In this document: positions 13,260-21,238 of the stretch, in pieces
Position numbering within the stretch: the first letter of the stretch is position 1
Layout of the letters: every line of letters starts with the position of its first letter
NCBI GenBank assembly: GCA_035308365.1
Contig: DATGGU010000097.1
Coordinates: 1 to 64,000, forward strand
Direction: 5' to 3'
Length of the DNA stretch: 64,000 nucleotides
Source of the DNA: PALSA-505 sp035308365
Lineage (GTDB): Bacteria > Actinomycetota > Actinomycetes > Streptosporangiales > Streptosporangiaceae
Translations under genes and position numbers: made by a program
The notes under the pieces: generated by a model
Database searches by the model: none
What the model was told of the DNA's origin: nothing
Seen by the model: only the letters and a program-made list of their open reading frames with translations

Positions 13260-14090
13260 ATGAAGGCGGCGGTGCTCGGGAAGCCGGTTGGGCATTCGCT
13301 GTCCCCGGCGCTGCACCGGGCCGCATATGCCGCGCTCGGCCTCGACGGGTGGTCCTACGAGGCGATCGAATGCGATGAGGCTGGCCTGCCCGGTCTGCTG
13401 GACTCCTGCGGACCTGGCTGGGCCGGGCTTTCGCTCACCATGCCGCTCAAGCGGGCGGTGCTGCCGCTGCTCGGCTGGACCGACCCGGTCGCCGTCGCGA
13501 CCGGGTGCGCGAACACGGTCGTGTTCACGCAGCACGCACCGCACGGCTACAACACCGACGTGGCCGGGCTGCTCACCGCCCTGACCGAGGCCGGGGTCAA
13601 GCCGCGCACGGCGACGATCCTGGGGGCCGGCGCGACCGCCTGCTCGGCGCTCGCCGCGCTGCGCGAGCTGGGGCTGGCCGAGGTGACCGCGGCCGTCCGC
13701 GATCCGGCCAGAGCGACTGGCCTGCTCGCTGCGGCATCGCGGCTTGGCCTGCGGGTCCAGTTGGCACCGTTCAAGATTGAAGGGCCTGAAAAACAGGACC
13801 CCGGGACGGATCTGCTCATCTCCACCGTTCCCGAAGGTGGCAGCGATTTTTTTAACGAACGGATGCGCCATGCCCAACGGCCCCCAGCGGCCGTCATGGA
13901 CGTGGTGTACCACCCGTGGCCGACCTCGCTGGCTCAGACGGCACGGCGGGCGGGTTCGGCCGTGATCAGCGGATTCGAGCTGCTGCTGCATCAGGCGGCG
14001 CGGCAGGTCGAGCTGATGACCGGGCTGGCGGCGCCGGTGCCGCGGATGCGCGAGGCGGGCCTGGCCGAGCTGGCTAGCCGCGGTTCGTGA
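13260..14090 (+). CDS. aroE: shikimate dehydrogenase (NADP+)
   Basis: Reduces 3-dehydroshikimate to shikimate in aromatic amino acid synthesis. The substrate-binding domain starts MKAAVLGKPVGHSLSPALHR, with the catalytic Lys in LTMPLKRAVL (about residue 64), followed by TGCANTVVF, the NADP-binding loop LGAGATACSALAAL (about residue 122) and the C-terminal SGFELLLHQAARQVELMTG. 276 residues, as expected. Two bases follow the mltG stop, so it is probably cotranscribed. Converges on the minus-strand PPTase gene. Confidence 0.95.
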   Translation: MKAAVLGKPVGHSLSPALHRAAYAALGLDGWSYEAIECDEAGLPGLLDSCGPGWAGLSLTMPLKRAVLPLLGWTDPVAVATGCANTVVFTQHAPHGYNTDVAGLLTALTEAGVKPRTATILGAGATACSALAALRELGLAEVTAAVRDPARATGLLAAASRLGLRVQLAPFKIEGPEKQDPGTDLLISTVPEGGSDFFNERMRHAQRPPAAVMDVVYHPWPTSLAQTARRAGSAVISGFELLLHQAARQVELMTGLAAPVPRMREAGLAELASRGS

Positions 14091-14706
14091 TGAGCGTGAG
14101 GATGTGCCCGCCTTCGCTGAGCCAGCGGCCGGTGAAGCCAGCGATCGGTGCCTCGATGAGGATGCGCGCGGTGAACGTGCCGGTCTCGGCGAACTCGATG
14201 CGGGCCGACTCGAAGCCGAGCCAGCTGCGGGTGACCGGGAACCACGCCTTGTAGACGGCCTCCTTGGCGCAGAACAGCAGCCGGTCCCAGCACACTCCGG
14301 GGGAGCGCTGTGCCAGCGCGGCGACCTGCTCCTGTTCCTCCGGCAGGCACACCATCCGGTCCACCCCGTCCGGCAGCGGAAGGTTGGGCTCGGCGTCCAG
14401 GCCGATGGAGACGAAGTCCGCCGAGCGGGCCAGCACGCAGGCCCGGTAGCCGTCGCAGTGGGTCATGCTGCCGACGATTCCCTCGGGCCACTGTGGGGCG
14501 CCGCGCTCACCGGGCACCAGCGGGGCCGGGGGCTGGCCCAGTTCGGCCAGCGCCCGGCGGGCGCAGGCGCGGACCGAGGTGAACTCACGGCGCCGCTTGC
14601 CCACCGCGCGGGCGATCGCCGCCTCTTCCTCGGGGAACAGGTCGGTGGGCTCGTCGGCGAACAGTTCGGCGGCCACGGCTCCCGGCGGCAGCAGGCGCTC
14701 GATCAT
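14074..14706 (-). CDS. Sfp-type 4'-phosphopantetheinyl transferase
   Basis: Transfers phosphopantetheine from CoA to carrier-protein serines, making NRPS/PKS carriers active. 210 residues, with the EntD/Sfp motifs GSMTHCDGY (about 80), GLDAEPN (102-108, Mg-binding) and FCAKEAVYKAW (146-155). Domain layout fits the broad-specificity class rather than AcpS. Coupled by ATGA to the metallophosphoesterase gene; overlaps the 3' end of aroE by 17 bp. The nearest carrier-protein genes in the window are the NRPS/PKS genes 6.5 kb away; it is a plausible activator of them, though this gene pair also occurs without adjacent clusters. Confidence 0.9.
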   Translation of the reverse strand: MIERLLPPGAVAAELFADEPTDLFPEEEAAIARAVGKRRREFTSVRACARRALAELGQPPAPLVPGERGAPQWPEGIVGSMTHCDGYRACVLARSADFVSIGLDAEPNLPLPDGVDRMVCLPEEQEQVAALAQRSPGVCWDRLLFCAKEAVYKAWFPVTRSWLGFESARIEFAETGTFTARILIEAPIAGFTGRWLSEGGHILTLITNRG

Positions 14707-15593
14707 CCGCTGGCGCCCGCATCCGGGGCGGGCGGCCCGGGCAGCACCTCGCGGGGGATTGGGCGCTGGGTCGCCCGGGCCTGCCATTCGCGCGGGTACC
14801 CCAGCGAAACCTCCTCGAACCTGACCCCGTCGTGCCAGGTGGTGCGCGGGATGTGCAGGTGGCCGTAGACGACGGCGGCGGTGTGGAAGCGAAGGTGCCA
14901 GTCCGCGGTCGCCTCGGTGCCGCACCACTGCGCGAACTCCGGGTGGCGCAGCACCCGGGTCGGCTCGCGGATCAGCGGATAGTGGTTGACCATGATCAGC
15001 GGCACGGATGGGTCGCAGGCGGTGAGCCGCTGCTCGGTGGCCGCCACCCTGGCCTTGCACCAGTCTGCGCGGCTGGGGTAGGGATCGGGGTGCAGCAGGG
15101 CCTCATCGGCGCACACGATGCCGGTGTCGTAGGCGTAGGCCAGGCTTTCGGCGGCCGAATGCGTGCCGGGCGTGAGAAACGTGTAGTCGTAGAGCAGGAA
15201 CAGCGGGGCGATCAGGGCGGGCCCGGCCGGCCCGGCAAAGATTTCATAAGGATCTTCGGGGGTGAGCACACCGGCCCGGCGGCACACATCGACCAGGTGC
15301 AGGTAGCGCTCCTCGCCGCGCAAGGCGACCGGATCGCTGGCGTGGGTCCACAGGTCATGGTTGCCCGGCACCCACACGACCCGGGCGAACCGGCTGGTCA
15401 GCAGCCGCAGCACCCACTCCAGATCGGAGACCCGCTCGCTCACGTCCCCGGCGATCAGCAGCCAGTCATCGGGGCCTACGGGCTTGATACGGTCGGCAAT
15501 CTCCCGGTTCGCCCGGTATCCGAGGTGCAAGTCGCTAACGGCGAACAAGCGGCTAGGCGTCATATCCTTTTTGCTGAGCACATTAGGGGCCAT
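14703..15593 (-). CDS. calcineurin-like metallophosphoesterase
   Basis: Cytoplasmic phosphoesterase with the dinuclear metal motifs DLHLGY (about 20-25), IAGDVSE (about 46), PGNHDLW (about 75), MVNHYPL (about 200) and YGHLHIP (about 245). Substrate unknown. Commonly paired with a PPTase gene in actinobacteria; here the two overlap by ATGA. The start at ATG 15593 is 46 bp from the divergent ABC transporter gene; an internal ATG at 15563 is possible. Confidence 0.88.
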   Translation of the reverse strand: MAPNVLSKKDMTPSRLFAVSDLHLGYRANREIADRIKPVGPDDWLLIAGDVSERVSDLEWVLRLLTSRFARVVWVPGNHDLWTHASDPVALRGEERYLHLVDVCRRAGVLTPEDPYEIFAGPAGPALIAPLFLLYDYTFLTPGTHSAAESLAYAYDTGIVCADEALLHPDPYPSRADWCKARVAATEQRLTACDPSVPLIMVNHYPLIREPTRVLRHPEFAQWCGTEATADWHLRFHTAAVVYGHLHIPRTTWHDGVRFEEVSLGYPREWQARATQRPIPREVLPGPPAPDAGASG

Positions 15594-15639
15594 TTCGGCG
15601 TTCAGGTTAACTCACATCTCACCAGCGAGAGGATCGCAT

Positions 15640-16659
15640 GTGACCAAGCTCGCGGGCCAGCGCGGCTCACCGAGCCGGCCATCGGGAACGGCGGTGCTGG
15701 ACCGGCCGGCCATCCGTACCGAGGACCTGCGCAAGACCTACAAGAGCTCCCGTGGGAACGTGGACGCGGTCCGCGGCATCGACCTGGACGTCGCCGCCGG
15801 TGAGTTCTTCGGCCTGCTGGGACCGAACGGCGCCGGCAAGTCAACCACGATCGGCATGCTCACCACGCTGGTGGTGCCGACCGGTGGCCGGGCCTGGGTG
15901 GCCGGCGTCGACGTGGTCGCCAACCCGGTCGGGGTCAAGCGCAAGATCGGCGTGGTGACCCAGAACAACACGCTTGACATGCAGCTCACCGTGGCGGAGA
16001 ACCTGGAGTTCCGGAGCAGGTTCTTCGGCCTCGGGCTGCGCGACGCGGCCCGCAGGGCGGCTCAGTTGCTGGAAGCGTTCGGGCTGGCCGACCGGCGCAA
16101 GGCCATCGCCACCGACCTGTCCGGCGGGCAGGCCAAGCGGCTGCTGATCGCCCGCGCCCTGGTGCACCGGCCCGACGTGCTGTTCCTGGACGAGCCGACC
16201 GCCGGCCTGGACCCGCAGACCCGGGTGAACCTCTGGGACATCCTGCGCGAGCTGCACGCCAGCGGGCAGACGATCCTGCTCACCACGCACTACATGGAGG
16301 AGGCCGAGGCGCTCTGTGACCGGCTCGCGGTGGTCGACCACGGCAAGATCCTCGCGGCGGGCACCGTCGGTGAGCTGAAGGACGGCGCGGGCGCCGACAC
16401 CGTGATCACCGTGCGGTACGAGGGCGGGATGCCCGATGAACTCGTGCTGCAGGCCCGGCTCGGTCAACGGCCGGCGATCACCAAGCTGGAAACCGATGGC
16501 GACATGGTCCGCGTGTTCACCCGCGAACCAGAGGGCGTGCTCGGTGACCTGGTCACGGCCGGCTCCGCGGCCGGGCTGACGGTCCGGGACGCCACCGAGC
16601 TGAAGCCGAGCCTGGAGACCGTGTTCCTCAACCTGACCGGACGGGAGTACCGCGAATGA
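15640..16659 (+). CDS. DrrA-type ABC transporter ATP-binding protein
   Basis: ATPase of an ABC-2 type exporter (daunorubicin-resistance family). Walker A GPNGAGKST near residue 62, signature LSGGQ near 163, Walker B VLFLDEPTAGLDPQ near 183 and the H-loop TTHYMEE are all present. 339 residues including the C-terminal DrrA extension. GTG start chosen because GAGAGG lies about 10 nt upstream; reading further upstream would extend into the divergent gene. Coupled by ATGA to the permease gene. Such pairs are often ordinary chromosomal genes, so a link to the NRPS cluster is not assumed. Confidence 0.92.
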   Translation: MTKLAGQRGSPSRPSGTAVLDRPAIRTEDLRKTYKSSRGNVDAVRGIDLDVAAGEFFGLLGPNGAGKSTTIGMLTTLVVPTGGRAWVAGVDVVANPVGVKRKIGVVTQNNTLDMQLTVAENLEFRSRFFGLGLRDAARRAAQLLEAFGLADRRKAIATDLSGGQAKRLLIARALVHRPDVLFLDEPTAGLDPQTRVNLWDILRELHASGQTILLTTHYMEEAEALCDRLAVVDHGKILAAGTVGELKDGAGADTVITVRYEGGMPDELVLQARLGQRPAITKLETDGDMVRVFTREPEGVLGDLVTAGSAAGLTVRDATELKPSLETVFLNLTGREYRE

Positions 16660-17561
16660 CGGCCACGACGGGTGTGCAGCGGACCGAAGCGCCGGCCCTG
16701 GCACCCGGTGGCGGCGCCGCCGCGATCATCACCGACGCGCCGGCGCCCCGCCCGACCCTGGTCAAGACGTTCGCCGCGATGATGGCCCGGGAGGGCCGGG
16801 TGCTGCGGCGCAACCTGGTCGCCACCTTCACCCGCTCGGTCATGCAGCCGCTGCTGTTCGTCTTCGTGTTCACCTACGTGATGCCCAAGATCGGCGGCGC
16901 CGGGGTCTTCGGCGCCGGGGTCACGGCTCGCGGGGTCACCTTCGCCACCATCCTGCTGCCCGGCCTGATGGCCTCCATGCTGTTCATGCAGGGCATCATG
17001 GCGACCACGTTCCCCCTGGTGATGGAGTTCTCCTGGCAGCGGACCATCGAGGACAGGGCGCTCGCCCCGGTGCCGCTCGAGGTGCTGGCCATGCAGAAGA
17101 TCGTGGCCGGGGCGTTCCAGGCGTTCCTCGGCGCGCTGATCGTCTTCCCGATCGTGCTGCTGGTGCACGCGGCAGGCCAGTCGCCCAAGGTGACCGTGAC
17201 CAACTGGGCGCTGCTCGCGGTCATGCTGATCTTCGGGGCGCTGCTCACCTCGGCGCTCGGGCTGCTGCTCGGCACCCTGATGGACCCGCGCAAGATGCAG
17301 ATGCTGTTCGCCGCGATCCTGCTGCCGGCCACCATGCTGGGCTGCGTCTACTACCCGTGGTCAGCCCTGCACAGCATCCGCTGGCTGCAGATCGCCGTCC
17401 TGGTGAACCCAATGGTCTACATGTCCGAAGGGCTGCGCGCGGTGCTGACCCCGGCCACCGGTCACCTGCAGATGTGGGCGATCCTGCTGATGCTGGTCGG
17501 CGGCACGCTGATGCTCGGCTACCTCGGCACCAAGGCGTTCACCCGGCGGGTCTTGAATTGA
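16656..17561 (+). CDS. DrrB-type ABC-2 transporter permease
   Basis: Membrane partner of the preceding ATPase. 301 residues with about six hydrophobic segments (for example LLFVFVFTYVMPKI near 70, LLPGLMASMLFMQGIMATTF near 105, ALIVFPIVLLVHAA near 163, and a final helix near 270). The segment LEVLAMQKIVAGAFQ and the helix pattern fit ABC2_membrane/DrrB. Substrate unknown. Ends 327 bp before infC. Confidence 0.9.
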   Translation: MTATTGVQRTEAPALAPGGGAAAIITDAPAPRPTLVKTFAAMMAREGRVLRRNLVATFTRSVMQPLLFVFVFTYVMPKIGGAGVFGAGVTARGVTFATILLPGLMASMLFMQGIMATTFPLVMEFSWQRTIEDRALAPVPLEVLAMQKIVAGAFQAFLGALIVFPIVLLVHAAGQSPKVTVTNWALLAVMLIFGALLTSALGLLLGTLMDPRKMQMLFAAILLPATMLGCVYYPWSALHSIRWLQIAVLVNPMVYMSEGLRAVLTPATGHLQMWAILLMLVGGTLMLGYLGTKAFTRRVLN

Positions 17562-17790
17562 GCCGACAGCAACGGTGTGCTGACCCTGCGGGAATACCGG
17601 GGCACCGGCAAATGCTGTTATCCTTGTTCGCCAACTGGCCTGGTGCATCCGCACCGGGCCCGCAAGCGGAGGACCACCTCCCACCTGGCCGGCCTGGCAG
17701 CGTTCAGGTCGGCGGGTCCGCCCGTAAGCTCCGGGCGCAACCGCGCATCCCGTGCGGTGGCGCCCTGGGAGTGTGGGCTGGAGCGCGTGC

Positions 17791-17862
17791 GGTGCCGTTC
17801 AGTGGCACCGGGCGGCGCCGTGGGTTGTGGTGCCTCGCATGCACATGACATGCGGGGCTTTT
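17791..17862 (+). promoter_or_regulatory. attenuator-like leader of infC
   Basis: Three complementary blocks and a terminator-like stem sit just upstream of infC. GGTGCC (17791-17796) can pair with GGCACC (17804-17809). That GGCACC can instead pair with GGTGCC at 17829-17834, which overlaps the first bases of a 9-bp stem CCTCGCATG/CATGCGGGG (17833-17841 with 17849-17857, one G-T pair) followed by a T run (17859-17862). This resembles competing antiterminator and terminator forms. Stems are seen directly; regulation is inferred. Confidence 0.6.
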
Positions 17863-17888
17863 CTCATGAATACGTACATGGAGGTCAC

Positions 17889-18659
17889 ATCAGCGTCGAA
17901 CCGCGTATCAACGAGCGCATACGCGTCCCCGAAGTCCGTCTTGTCGGCCCGAACGGTGAGCAGGTAGGCATCGTTTCCGTCAACGACGCACTCCGGCTGG
18001 CTCAGGAGGCCGATCTCGACCTGGTCGAGGTCGCGCCGACCGCACGGCCACCGGTCTGCAAGCTGATGGACTACGGGAAGTTCAAGTACGAGTCAGCGCT
18101 CAAGGCCAGGGAATCGCGCAAGAACCAGGCACAGACGATCATCAAGGAGATCAAGCTCCGGCCAAAGATCGACCCCCACGACTACGGCACCAAGAAGGGC
18201 CACGTGGAGCGGTTCCTCAAGGCCGGGGACAAGGTCAAAGTGACGATCATGTTCAGGGGCCGCGAGCAGTCCCGGCCGGAACTCGGCTTCCGGCTGCTGC
18301 AGCGGCTGGCCGGCGACGTCGAGGAACTCGGCTTCGTCGAGTCGCAGCCCAAGCAGGACGGGCGGAACATGATCATGGTGATCGGGCCGCACCGGAAGAA
18401 GAGCGACGCGAAGTCCGAGAGGTCGGCACAATCCGGCAGGCAGGTGCCCAGGCCCCGCGGTGGAGGCACGGACCGGGGTGCTGCGCCGGGCGGTAACGCC
18501 TCCAGCGGCGCCGGGTCGGGCAGTGCGGAGTCGGGTACTGCGGACACCGGGCCGGCGGCCAACGGGACGGCGAACCCGGGCCGGGCGGACTCCGGTCCCG
18601 CGGCGGAGCCGGTGGCATCTGCCGCCCGGAGCGCAGCGCCGGCCGGACCGGACGCCTGA
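17889..18659 (+). CDS. infC: translation initiation factor IF-3 (probable ATC start)
   Basis: IF-3 binds the 30S subunit and policies start-codon and fMet-tRNA selection. The N-domain begins ISVEPRINERIRVPEVRLVG, with the C-domain from about residue 90 and a 75-residue Ser/Gly/Ala/Pro tail that is common in actinobacteria. I place the start at the ATC at 17889: GGAGG lies 4 nt upstream, IF-3 genes are known for rare start codons used in autoregulation, and conserved protein sequence begins here. The nearest in-frame ATG (17850) lies inside a terminator-like stem, so it is a less likely start; an annotation using it would add 13 residues. Confidence 0.93.
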   Translation: MSVEPRINERIRVPEVRLVGPNGEQVGIVSVNDALRLAQEADLDLVEVAPTARPPVCKLMDYGKFKYESALKARESRKNQAQTIIKEIKLRPKIDPHDYGTKKGHVERFLKAGDKVKVTIMFRGREQSRPELGFRLLQRLAGDVEELGFVESQPKQDGRNMIMVIGPHRKKSDAKSERSAQSGRQVPRPRGGGTDRGAAPGGNASSGAGSGSAESGTADTGPAANGTANPGRADSGPAAEPVASAARSAAPAGPDA

Positions 18660-18741
18660 CAGCGGTCCAGCGCCAGTACAGTTCTTTGGCGGGCCAGTCT
18701 CTGGCATGACCACGAGCTGGCCGGTTGCCCTGGCGGTGAAC

Positions 18742-18853
18742 GGTGCCTGTGGCACCCGGACAGGGGTGCCTTCGGCGCTCATGTAATGGTGCCCTTCGGC
18801 ACAGGGTGTCAGTGCCTCTGGCACAGGCTTTGGTAAATGCGTGCGTGGCACGC
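18742..18853 (+). repeat. five small GTGCC-loop-GGCAC hairpins between infC and rpmI
   Basis: Short perfect or near-perfect hairpins with 3-4 nt loops at 18742-18756 (GGTGCC-TGT-GGCACC), 18766-18778 (GTGCC/GGCGC), 18789-18802 (GTGCC-CTTC-GGCAC), 18812-18824 (GTGCC-TCT-GGCAC) and 18839-18853 (GCGTGC-GTG-GCACGC). Seen directly. They fill most of the 245-bp gap upstream of rpmI; the loops vary while the arms are conserved. A role as ribosomal-protein operator or mRNA-stabilising elements is inference. Confidence 0.7.
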
Positions 18854-18904
18854 AGAGGGAGGGACCGTGCCCGGGCACGGCAAGAGATGGAGGCGACGGC
18901 GATC

Positions 18905-19099
18905 ATGCCGAAGATGAAGACGCACAGCGGAGCCAACAAGCGCTTCCGGCTGACCGGCTCGGGAAAGGTTATGCGCCGCCGCGCCAACCGAGGGCACCTG
19001 CTCGAGCACAAGTCGTCCAGGCGGACCCGCCGCCTGGCGGGCGATGTGATACTCGCCCCAGGTGACCTGAAGAAGGCCAAGAAGCTGCTGGGACTGTAG
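18905..19099 (+). CDS. rpmI: 50S ribosomal protein L35
   Basis: 64-residue basic protein beginning MPKMKTHSGANKRFRLTGSG, the standard L35 sequence and length. ATG 18905 has GGAGG upstream; the upstream extension of the reading frame is spurious. Between infC and rplT in the conserved operon, 26 bp before rplT. Confidence 0.97.
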   Translation: MPKMKTHSGANKRFRLTGSGKVMRRRANRGHLLEHKSSRRTRRLAGDVILAPGDLKKAKKLLGL

Positions 19100-19125
19100 C
19101 CCGGCCACTAACGAGGAGTCACATC

Positions 19126-19509
19126 ATGGCACGCGTGAAGCGGGCGCTCAACGCCCACAAGAAGCGCAGGGTCGTCCTCGAGCGGGCGAGCGGCTACCGT
19201 GGCCAGCGGTCACGTCTGTACCGCAAGGCCAAGGAGCAGATGCTCCACTCGATGACCTACGCGTACACCGGCCGCAAGGACCGCAAGGGCCAGTTCAGGC
19301 GGCTGTGGATCCAGCGGATCAACGCGGCGGCACGGGCCAACGGGATGACCTACAACCGGTTCGTGCAAGGCCTCAAGGCCGCCGGTGTCGAGGTCGACCG
19401 GCGGATGCTGGCCGAATTGGCGGTCGCCGACGAACCGGCCTTCGCGGCCCTCGTCGAGGTGGCCAAGAAGGCTTTGCCAGTGGCCGAGCCCCGGGCCGAA
19501 GCTGCTTAG
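19126..19509 (+). CDS. rplT: 50S ribosomal protein L20
   Basis: 127-residue assembly protein of the large subunit, beginning MARVKRALNAHKKRRVVLER, with the conserved GYRGQRSRLYRKAKEQ segment. In many bacteria L20 represses its own operon through an mRNA operator; the hairpin-rich leader before rpmI could serve that here. GAGGAG lies upstream of the ATG. Followed by a 440-bp repeat-rich gap. Confidence 0.97.
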   Translation: MARVKRALNAHKKRRVVLERASGYRGQRSRLYRKAKEQMLHSMTYAYTGRKDRKGQFRRLWIQRINAAARANGMTYNRFVQGLKAAGVEVDRRMLAELAVADEPAFAALVEVAKKALPVAEPRAEAA

Positions 19510-19530
19510 CAGGGAGCCGGGGCCGGGGCG

Positions 19531-19860
19531 GCCAATGCTGCTCGCTGTCCTTCGGCCAGCTTCGCCGGGGCCCGCAGTGTTTGCCCGGGGGGCCGAGCCC
19601 CCCGGACCCCCACGAGGCAGCCAACCCTGCTCGCTGGCCTGCGGCCAGCTTCGCCGCAGCCCGCAGTGTTTGCCCGGGGGGCCGAGCCCCCCGGACCCCC
19701 ACGAGCGGGGCTGGGGTCTGCCATTGGCGGGCAGACGGCTCCCCGGAACCCCCGTGACGGGGCGGCCAAGGCTGCTCGCTGGCCTGCGGCCAGCTTCGCC
19801 GGGGGCCGTAGTATTCGCCCGGAGGGGCCACCCCCCGGACCCCTACGGTCGGGGCTGGGG
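19531..19860. repeat. three GC-rich repeats with strong stem-loops after rplT
   Basis: Three related copies start at about 19531, 19620 and 19765. Each carries CTGCTCGCTG, then GGCCAGCTTCGCCG, then a long inverted repeat centred on GGGGGGCCGAGCCCCCC (degenerate in copy 3), ending in a GACCCC(C/T)AC block. Copies 1 and 2 are about 89 bp apart; copy 2 has an extra 50 bp segment. No convincing gene lies in the 440-bp gap. The first stem may end the infC operon, but there is no T run. Confidence 0.75.
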
Positions 19861-19949
19861 TTGGTTTTGTGGTTTGGGGTGGGACGGGACCATGGAACGC
19901 CCCGGTGGCGGGCTTTGCCTGGCGGGGCGGGGGTAGGCACGTGGCAGTG

Positions 19950-20762
19950 ATGATGACGGCGAACCTGATGGGGATGGGGATTCGCTCGCCGAGGGTGCGG
20001 GCGGCGCGGGCGCTTACCAAGCGGGCGCTGCGGCAGCGTGCCCGCGCCTTCCTGGTCGAGGGGCCACAGGCGGTCGGCGAGGCACTTGAGTCGGGTGCCG
20101 CGCTGACCGAGCTGTTCGTGACCGGCGACCGCTACCAGCCACTTGCCGGCGAGGCGCAGCGGCGGGGCGCCACGGTGCACCTGGTCAGCGGCGAGGTGAT
20201 GGCGAGCCTCGCCCAGACCGTGACGCCGCAGGGCCTGCTCGGCGTCTGCGGCTTCGTGGACGTGCCGCTGGCGTCGCTGACCGAGGCGCGGCCCCGGCTG
20301 GTGGTCGTGCTCAGTCATGTCCGCGATCCGGGTAACGCGGGCACCGTGCTGCGCACGGCCGACGCGGCCGGGGCGCAGGGCGTCGTGTTCTCCAGCGCGT
20401 CCGTCGACCCCTACAACGGTAAGTGCGTCCGGGCCTCGGCGGGCAGCCTGTTCCACCTGCCCGTCGTGACCGGGACGGGACCGGCCGAGACGGTGGCCGC
20501 GCTGCGGGCCGCGGGCCTGCGGATCCTGGCCGCTGACGGCCGCGGTGACCGCTCCCTGGACGAGGTTACCGAGGCCGGCGAGCTGGCCGGCCCCACGGCC
20601 TGGCTGTTCGGCAACGAGGCCTGGGGCCTGCCGGATGAATTGCTCGCCCTAGCCGACGAGGCGGTGGCGGTGCCGATCTATGGACGGGCCGAGAGCCTGA
20701 ACCTGGCCGCCGCGGCCGCCGTATGCCTGTACGGATCGGCCCGCGCCCAGCGACGTCCATAA
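19950..20762 (+). CDS. SpoU-family RNA 2'-O-ribose methyltransferase
   Basis: TrmH/RlmB-like SAM-dependent methyltransferase with an N-terminal substrate-binding domain (FLVEGPQAVGEALESG) and the SpoU core: VLSHVRDPGNAGTVLRTADA, then LFGNEAWGLP and PIYGRAESLNLAAAAAVCLY, which form the knotted SAM site. About 270 residues. Start uncertain: GTG 19941, GTG 19947 and ATG 19950 are all in frame behind a G-rich stretch. The gene normally lies between rplT and pheS in actinobacteria; here the NRPS cluster follows it. Target nucleotide unknown. Confidence 0.9.
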   Translation: MMTANLMGMGIRSPRVRAARALTKRALRQRARAFLVEGPQAVGEALESGAALTELFVTGDRYQPLAGEAQRRGATVHLVSGEVMASLAQTVTPQGLLGVCGFVDVPLASLTEARPRLVVVLSHVRDPGNAGTVLRTADAAGAQGVVFSSASVDPYNGKCVRASAGSLFHLPVVTGTGPAETVAALRAAGLRILAADGRGDRSLDEVTEAGELAGPTAWLFGNEAWGLPDELLALADEAVAVPIYGRAESLNLAAAAAVCLYGSARAQRRP

Positions 20763-20771
20763 CGCGCCGCT

Positions 20772-20867
20772 ATTACCGCTGGTAATCATCACCTTTTACC
20801 AGCAATCCGCAACCAATTACTGAGAGTTCGCAACCGGTTGCGGCGTTAAAGGCCCGCAACCGATTAC
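20772..20867 (+). promoter_or_regulatory. cluster of palindromes upstream of the biosynthetic operon
   Basis: A perfect inverted repeat ATTACC-GCT-GGTAAT lies at 20772-20786. A perfect 14-bp palindrome CGCAACCGGTTGCG lies at 20829-20842, flanked by direct repeats CCGCAACCAATTAC (20807-20820) and CCGCAACCGATTAC (20854-20867). The area is much less GC-rich than its surroundings. These look like binding sites for one or two dimeric transcription factors; no regulator gene is in the cluster. Binding is inferred. Confidence 0.5.
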
Positions 20868-21035
20868 AGGCCATTAATGGCGCAACTGAGCCGTTGTCAC
20901 ATCTCCGCCACGGCACCCGGGTTCGCCGCCATGCCCCTGGCGTGCGGCGCGGTAACTCCACGCCGCCGTTCAGCGTGGATCCGCCGGCCGGCCGGCGGCG
21001 GCCAGAACGTGCCTAGACATTTTCTTTGTAATCAC

Positions 21036-21063
21036 TTGACAGCGGAGCGCCTTCCGTTATGGT
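21036..21063 (+). promoter_or_regulatory. probable sigma-70-type promoter of the NRPS-PKS operon
   Basis: A perfect -35 TTGACA (21036-21041) and -10 TATGGT (21058-21063) are separated by 16 nt, in an AT-richer stretch 170 bp upstream of the first cluster gene. It is the only consensus-like promoter I found ahead of the operon. A 9-bp stem (21097-21105 with 21119-21127, 13-nt loop) would lie in the transcript leader. Confidence 0.5.
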
Positions 21064-21238
21064 TTGTCGTGTTATGGCGGGCTTCGGGTTACTCAGGGAC
21101 GGCTTATACGCATATCCAAAGCCGTCCTGGCTTAAGGGCGGTCCCGGTTGAGCGCCATAATTGTCGTCTGACCACTCACTCCCGGCGCTTGATGCGGTGA
21201 TCGTAGTCAGCATCTTCGAGTTGGGGATGAGGGGTGGG

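Noticed and set aside
15640..17561. ABC exporter as part of the NRPS cluster
   Set aside because: Separated from it by infC-rpmI-rplT and the methyltransferase; DrrAB-like pairs are common housekeeping neighbours.
17850..17888. N-terminal extension of IF-3 from ATG 17850
   Set aside because: The ATG lies in a terminator-like stem; the GGAGG-ATC site and conserved protein start favour 17889. Kept as an alternative.
20877..21200. 107-codon + strand ORF in the cluster promoter region
   Set aside because: It spans the palindromes and consensus promoter, has no ribosome site or recognisable similarity, and its composition changes abruptly along its length.
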